A stretch of DNA of 21,519 nucleotides from Girardia tigrina (taxonomy: Eukaryota; Platyhelminthes; Tricladida; Dugesiidae), in contig MQRK01177869.1 in NCBI GenBank assembly GCA_001938485.1, positions 5,210-26,728 of the forward strand. Direction: 5' to 3'. How positions within the stretch are numbered: the stretch's first letter is position 1; each line of letters starts with the position of its first letter. A program made the translations under genes and the position numbers. Positions 18,397 through 21,519 of the stretch are shown here, one piece after another. The notes below the pieces were generated by a model that did no database searches, was not told the DNA's origin, and saw only the letters and a program-made list of their open reading frames with translations.

Positions 18397-19262
18397 AAGG
18401 ATCTGCCAGTGACAGTTTTGAAGACATTTCTTTACCCAGTGATATGATCCCGGATAACAAATCTCCTACTACAGGAAGTGAAAAACGTTCAATAAGGTCA
18501 GCATCAACGGATAATTCAAAATGTGATTTTGATCAAGATATGTTGAAAAATGAAGTCTCTGTTTCGCTAGATAATTTTTTAAACAACGATGATGGCAATT
18601 TTGCTTTCGAAGATACTGAAGAATTTAAGACTGTATCGGATAAAAATTCTGACAAGGAAAAGTCGAATAGTATACATTCTGTGGGTGAAGATTATACTTT
18701 AGATAAACGAAAAGAATCAGGTTCTTTGATTGAAAATTACGATAGCAATAAAACTGAAAATGTCAAAGTAAACGATGATAAAAATATCATTGTTTGCGAG
18801 GGTAAAGAAAATGCTGAGAGAGACTTAAGAAGTCATCGATCAAGTTCTAGAGCTACTACAAATGAAGAAGTCCATTCACTTCTTGAATTTGACGATGTTG
18901 TTACAAAGAGTGATGAAAATAAAAAACAAATATCTGAAGATGAAGAAGAAGACGTGTTTCAAGGATACGATGATACGAGTGATGTTGACATGATAAACGA
19001 AGCTAAAAGTAAAAATAAACTTAATGTCAAAGAGAAAAAGAACTCTAGTAAATTATATATCGATGAATTAAATAAGGAAGCAATCAAAACACCTGAAAGA
19101 GAAAGTCCAATATCTAAAAAATCAGTTAGTGAAAAAATTATAAAAAAAGAACTTGAAAACAAGTCTTTTGAAAATGTGAAGTTAAGAAAAACAGTGGATG
19201 GGAAGAGTTCTTCAACAAATCATTATGTTACGAACAAAAGGATGTGGTCAGAAATGCCTGAG
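18397..19262 (+). CDS. Large exon of an unidentified Ser/Lys/Glu-rich protein
   Basis: The acceptor TATAATTTTAG ends at 18396. The frame begins AA|GGA TCT and runs 288 codons without a stop to GAG|GTTAGT at 19262/19263, a good donor. The peptide starts GSASDSFEDISLPSDMIPDN, includes SVSLDNFLNNDDGNFAFED, an acidic block SEDEEEDVFQGYDDTSDVD at about residues 173-192 of the exon, basic stretches such as NVKEKKNSSK, a TPERESPISKK segment that looks like proline-directed phosphorylation sites, and ends KRMWSEMPE. There is no signal peptide, membrane segment or catalytic motif. Composition predicts a disordered, probably nuclear or cytoskeletal regulatory protein, but that is inference. Phase fits the exon at 11625 (G|AA). 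The reading frame starts before the first ATG at 18444, so that ATG is not taken as the start. No downstream exon is certain within the window. Confidence 0.75.
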
Positions 19263-19694
19263 GTTAGTTATTTATACTTTAATTAAGGAAAATTATGTTA
19301 ATAATAATAACGATGATGAAACTTTAAAAATAATTATATTTATTAATAATAGTATTAATAATTAAGTTCGATAAAAACCCCACGTTTTCCTAGAGACTGA
19401 CTATTAGCAGAGTTATTATGCATTTTGAGTTGATGTTGTTCGTGTGGCCCCATTTTTATTTAATTGATTACTCTGTGAAAAACCGTTAAAAAATCAAATT
19501 CAAAATTATGGACAAAACAAAATTTTATTTCACAACAAAAATATTCATAAAATTGATCGAAAATTTTCTTTACAAAATAATTCGCAAAAGTTTTTAAATT
19601 TCATGACAAAAACACTCAATTCATTTCAAAATTTCATAACAGAATAATTAAATTTGCTTTTAAATCTGACAACAAAATATAAAAGGGAAGAAAT
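19263..19694. other. Intron start, AT-rich
   Basis: No gene is seen. ACAAAATAA/ACAACAAAATA-like words recur loosely between about 19500 and 19680. Confidence 0.4.
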
Positions 19695-20010
19695 TGATAT
19701 GGATAGACGCATGTGATGTAGCATTTGCAGAGATGAAAGAGGCTTTAACAACACCCCCGATTCTAGGATTCCCAGACTTCCAGTAATAATTTATTCTGTA
19801 CACTGATGCCAGTTTCGAAACGATTGGACCAGTGTTATTCCAAAGAGTCAAGGACGGACGTGAGAGAGTTATTGTATATGGTTCCCACTCCATGAACAAT
19901 CATGAAAAAGGATACTGCATTACTCGGAAAGAGCTGTTTGCAATGTATTACTTCTGTTAGCATTTTAATCATTATTTATACTTCTATCAATATTTTAATC
20001 GATCGATACA
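19695..20010 (+). mobile_element. Ty3/gypsy LTR-retrotransposon fossil (RNase H part)
   Basis: The plus strand carries the RNase H region of a Ty3/gypsy pol. Key residues are W-I-D-A-C-D-V-A-F-A-E-M-K at the RT/RNase H border, the P-P-I-L-G-F-P-D-F block, the Y-T-D-A-S strand with its active-site Asp, and Y-G-S-H-S-M followed by the T-R-K-E-L-F-A block. These identify the family clearly. Only about 100 codons remain: no LTR, protease or integrase is seen, and it is broken in a few places. It is an old, inactive fragment lying in the intron after the large exon. Confidence 0.75.
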
Positions 20011-20059
20011 AAGTGGTAGATAAGACAATTGTAGGTTATAAAGACCGATTGAGAAAGGC

Positions 20060-20331
20060 ATTCTCTCGAACTTCCTGACTATTCGAAGACGTGACTGAGG
20101 CATACCGGTACAGGATGAAGAAAGATATACCGGAAGTATTTTTTTGATAAAGTAGAAAAGCTCGCAGCCAAGATCTTGAAACATGACTTTTTAAAAGAGG
20201 CCCTCACGGAAGCATTATTGTTACATTGTTGTGATGATGTGGACATAAAAAAGGAAGTGAGACTTAACAAAGTGAAAGGAATAGATGAGATAAAAGAAAA
20301 GATAAAGGCAGAACATGACGTCAAAAGTGTG
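20060..20331 (+). other. Lys/Glu-rich coding remnant, unassigned
   Basis: Between the gypsy fossil and the Penelope-like element the plus strand is GC-richer and reads as a Lys/Glu-rich, helix-like peptide (KHDFLKEALTEALLLHCCDD and KGIDEIKEKIKAEHD). It might belong to the neighbouring LTR element or to another repeat. The long frame that continues into the Penelope sequence (20176-20532) is probably a chance fusion at the junction near 20332. No motif is recognised. Confidence 0.3.
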
Positions 20332-20532
20332 ACAGAACACAGTCAAAAAGGGGGAAAGAGTAATATTGCTGAGCATAAAAAAACGTGTAAATGTAATATG
20401 AGCATAAATGATTTTAAGATTTTGTGCAAGCATTTTAAAAATTATTGGGAGAGAGTGTCATGTGAAGCATTGTTGATAAAATCATGTGATACAAAATCAA
20501 TGTTCAAACAGCACTCTCAACTAATTTGTTAA
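20332..20532 (+). pseudogene. Penelope GIY-YIG endonuclease C-terminal tail (copy 1)
   Basis: The frame reads TEHSQKGGKSNIAEHKK, then CNMSINDFKILCKHFKNYWE and EALLIKSCDTKSMFKQHSQL before the TAA at 20530. (K/T)EH, K-S-N-I-x-E-H, D-F-K-I-L and E-A-L-x-I-K...N/K-x-Q form the distal half of Penelope-type GIY-YIG endonucleases; E-A-L-x-I-K carries the metal-binding Glu. The upstream half of this copy and its reverse transcriptase are absent, and unrelated sequence precedes 20332. Confidence 0.7.
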
Positions 20533-20607
20533 GAGTTTTCGATTAGACTTACTTAAGTGATTGCATAATCATTCATTTCTTATATAAAAGCAATAAAAAA
20601 GAACATA

Positions 20608-20703
20608 ATCAGTGATCTGATGATGACGTTTAAACCGTCGAAATATATTATGCTAAAATATATTTTTAAATGGCGTTTATTTGTTTAAAGATTTAACACT
20701 GAT
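20608..20703 (+). ncRNA. Hammerhead-ribozyme-like motif
   Basis: CTGATGA at 20617-20623 and GAAA at 20640-20643 flank a perfect 4-bp helix (GACG 20625-20628, CGTC 20636-20639) with loop TTTAAAC. These are the two conserved core strands and stem II of a hammerhead. ATCAGTG (20608-20614) and CACTGAT (20697-20703) could form stem I, and AAATATATT with AATATATTT after GAAA a long stem III. Departures: one unpaired T between the core and stem II, a two-base gap before the core, and no clear cleavage-site C. Penelope-like elements are known to carry hammerheads at their copy junctions, and this lies at just such a junction. It may be a worn version. Confidence 0.4.
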
Positions 20704-20986
20704 CAGATTTGCACTATATAATGTAAGTGATGATTTTTGTTTTCATTTATGTATTGTTATATCGATTAATAACTCTAAAAAAACCAATAAAAGTAAAATT
20801 GCTACACAAAATGAAAAATTATTTAACTTGAGGAAATTGTTTGGTGTATTTAAATTTAATGTCGAAAATACTGTTTTAAATTTAAGTCAGACGGTTTTGT
20901 CTAAAGATGAACTCAACTTATTAAAATATGGCCCTAAACACTCTATTAAAAATAGATTTGATAACAGCTCAAGAATTCGATCTTGA
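20681..20986 (+). pseudogene. Penelope-like N-terminal segment (copy 2)
   Basis: The ORF opens MFKDLTLIRFALYNVSDDF and has KLFNLRKLFGVFKFNVENTV, followed by LNLSQTVLSKDELNLLKYGP. The N-L-S-x-x-x-L-(S/T)-x-x-E-x-x-L-L-x-x-G block is typical of the region just before the reverse transcriptase in Penelope-like proteins. The frame then stops, and the sequence goes straight to endonuclease coding sequence, so the reverse transcriptase (normally several hundred residues) is deleted. Confidence 0.55.
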
Positions 20987-21237
20987 AATTAACAGATAAC
21001 ATTTTAAATTTAAAAATTATTTCTCAATCATTTAAAGTTGAGAATATGTTTTGCAATAAATCACATACTCCTTTAGGATTGTGTTCGGACATTGTTTATC
21101 AATACACCTGTAATGGGTGCAATGCCACATACATTGAAGAAACTGCCCGTCATCTCTGCAAATGAGTCCAAGAACACAGTCAAAAAGGGGGAAAGAGTAA
21201 TATTGCTGAGCATAAAAAACGTGTAAATGTAATATGA
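20983..21237 (+). pseudogene. Penelope GIY-YIG endonuclease (copy 2)
   Basis: The frame reads FKVENMFCNKSHTPLGLCSD, then IVYQYTCNGCNATYIEETAR and HLCK. After one stop it continues QEHSQKGGKSNIAEHKK. VYQYTC...C-x-A-T-Y-I-(G/E)-E-T-x-R-H-L is the Penelope form of the GIY-YIG motif, with the two Cys that precede it in this family (C-x2-C). Here Y-I-E-E replaces the usual Y-I-G-E/K, so the Gly of the motif is lost. The tail after NIAEHKK is missing, unlike copy 1, which has only the tail. Confidence 0.75.
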
Positions 21238-21300
21238 GTATTGGATTCTTGCTCACAAGACATTATAACGAACACCAAAATTTATTTCTATAACAATTAG

Positions 21301-21519
21301 AATTTTTTAAACAAATATTTTTTTGAGGAACTTTTGTATTTTCTTTTTTTACACAACCAATATAAATAGAAATATGTATAAATAAAAATATGATTTGTAT
21401 ATTATTTTACAAATTAAAAATTTATATTTTCTTTAATAAAAATTATAGTAAATTAAAATTTTGTCACAAAAATTTTATTGCGTCTCTTATTAATTTTTCA
21501 ATTTTATAGTACATTTAAA
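21301..21519. other. AT-rich end of window
   Basis: No gene is seen. A T-rich tract ending CAATTTTATAG at 21509 could be a splice acceptor for the next exon of the plus-strand gene, but only ten bases follow, and in phase 0 they give two codons and a stop. It cannot be judged from this window. Confidence 0.3.

Larger units (their letters stand above)
20332..21300 (+). mobile_element. Penelope-like element, rearranged tandem copy
   Basis: Four parts lie in order on the plus strand. First is the tail of a GIY-YIG endonuclease (20332-20532). Next is an untranslated junction with a hammerhead-like motif (20533-20680). Then comes an N-terminal Penelope segment (20681-20976). Last is a second GIY-YIG segment (20983-21237). 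A 70-base stretch is shared between the two endonuclease parts (20335-20405 and 21171-21240) with only a one-base length difference at its core. This is the head-to-tail arrangement known for Penelope-like elements, with the whole reverse transcriptase missing from the second copy. It is dead. The high identity of the 70-base repeat suggests the duplication is fairly young, or that the two copies came from one template. Confidence 0.7.

Noticed and set aside
18959-19162. 67-codon minus-strand ORF inside the large exon
   Set aside because: Ser/Leu/Phe-rich antisense shadow of the acidic Lys/Glu/Ser exon.
20176-20532. Single 118-residue protein spanning the Lys-rich remnant and the Penelope tail
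   Set aside because: The Penelope repeat boundary falls at about 20332, so the ORF is more likely a chance fusion of two unrelated sequences.

Overview
The window looks like a stretch of a strongly AT-rich animal (metazoan) nuclear genome, most likely an invertebrate such as an arthropod. Evidence: short coding exons with GT/AG-type splice edges, very long introns, AT-biased third codon positions, and a crowd of decayed transposons typical of animals (hAT, RTE-type LINE, Penelope-like, Ty3/gypsy, pogo-like, piggyBac-like MITE). No bacterial operon, tRNA, rRNA or CRISPR array was seen. No species can be named from the sequence alone.

Host genes: two plus-strand exons (11625-11736 and 18397-19262) have good splice edges and compatible phase (G|AA) and are probably parts of one gene for a Ser/Lys/Glu-rich, acidic, probably disordered protein that I do not recognise. 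They are separated by a 6.7 kb interval full of mobile DNA. Inside this interval, on the opposite strand, 13473-13754 looks like the last exon of a secreted protein with the cysteine spacing of a C-terminal cystine knot (CTCK). A further minus-strand last-exon candidate lies at 4443-4634. A GC-richer island at 5457-5868 is open in several frames and is unassigned.

Mobile DNA, left to right: diverged GCCGGTA repeats and a 33-bp hairpin region (1-752); a pogo-like transposase N-terminus (2175-2399, minus) next to a cluster of GTGATACTA motifs containing a 24-bp perfect palindrome; a LINE endonuclease fragment (6009-6419, minus); two fragments of ZBED-type hAT transposase (6475-7016 and 7060-7670, plus); a nearly full-length but dead RTE-like LINE (about 7709-11400, plus) with endonuclease, reverse transcriptase and, unusually, three C2H2 zinc fingers at its C-terminal end; a hAT C-terminus with its 3' terminal repeat (11867-12150); a piggyBac-like MITE (14161-14921) into which a GC-rich 304-bp unit inserted with a 14-bp target duplication; decayed minus-strand coding sequence (15628-15945); a worn 42-60 bp tandem repeat (17372-17640); a Ty3/gypsy RNase H fossil (19695-20010); and a rearranged Penelope-like element (about 20332-21300) made of the tail of one copy, a hammerhead-like junction, then the head of a second copy joined directly to a GIY-YIG endonuclease.

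The remainder is AT-rich intronic or intergenic DNA in which I can support nothing more.
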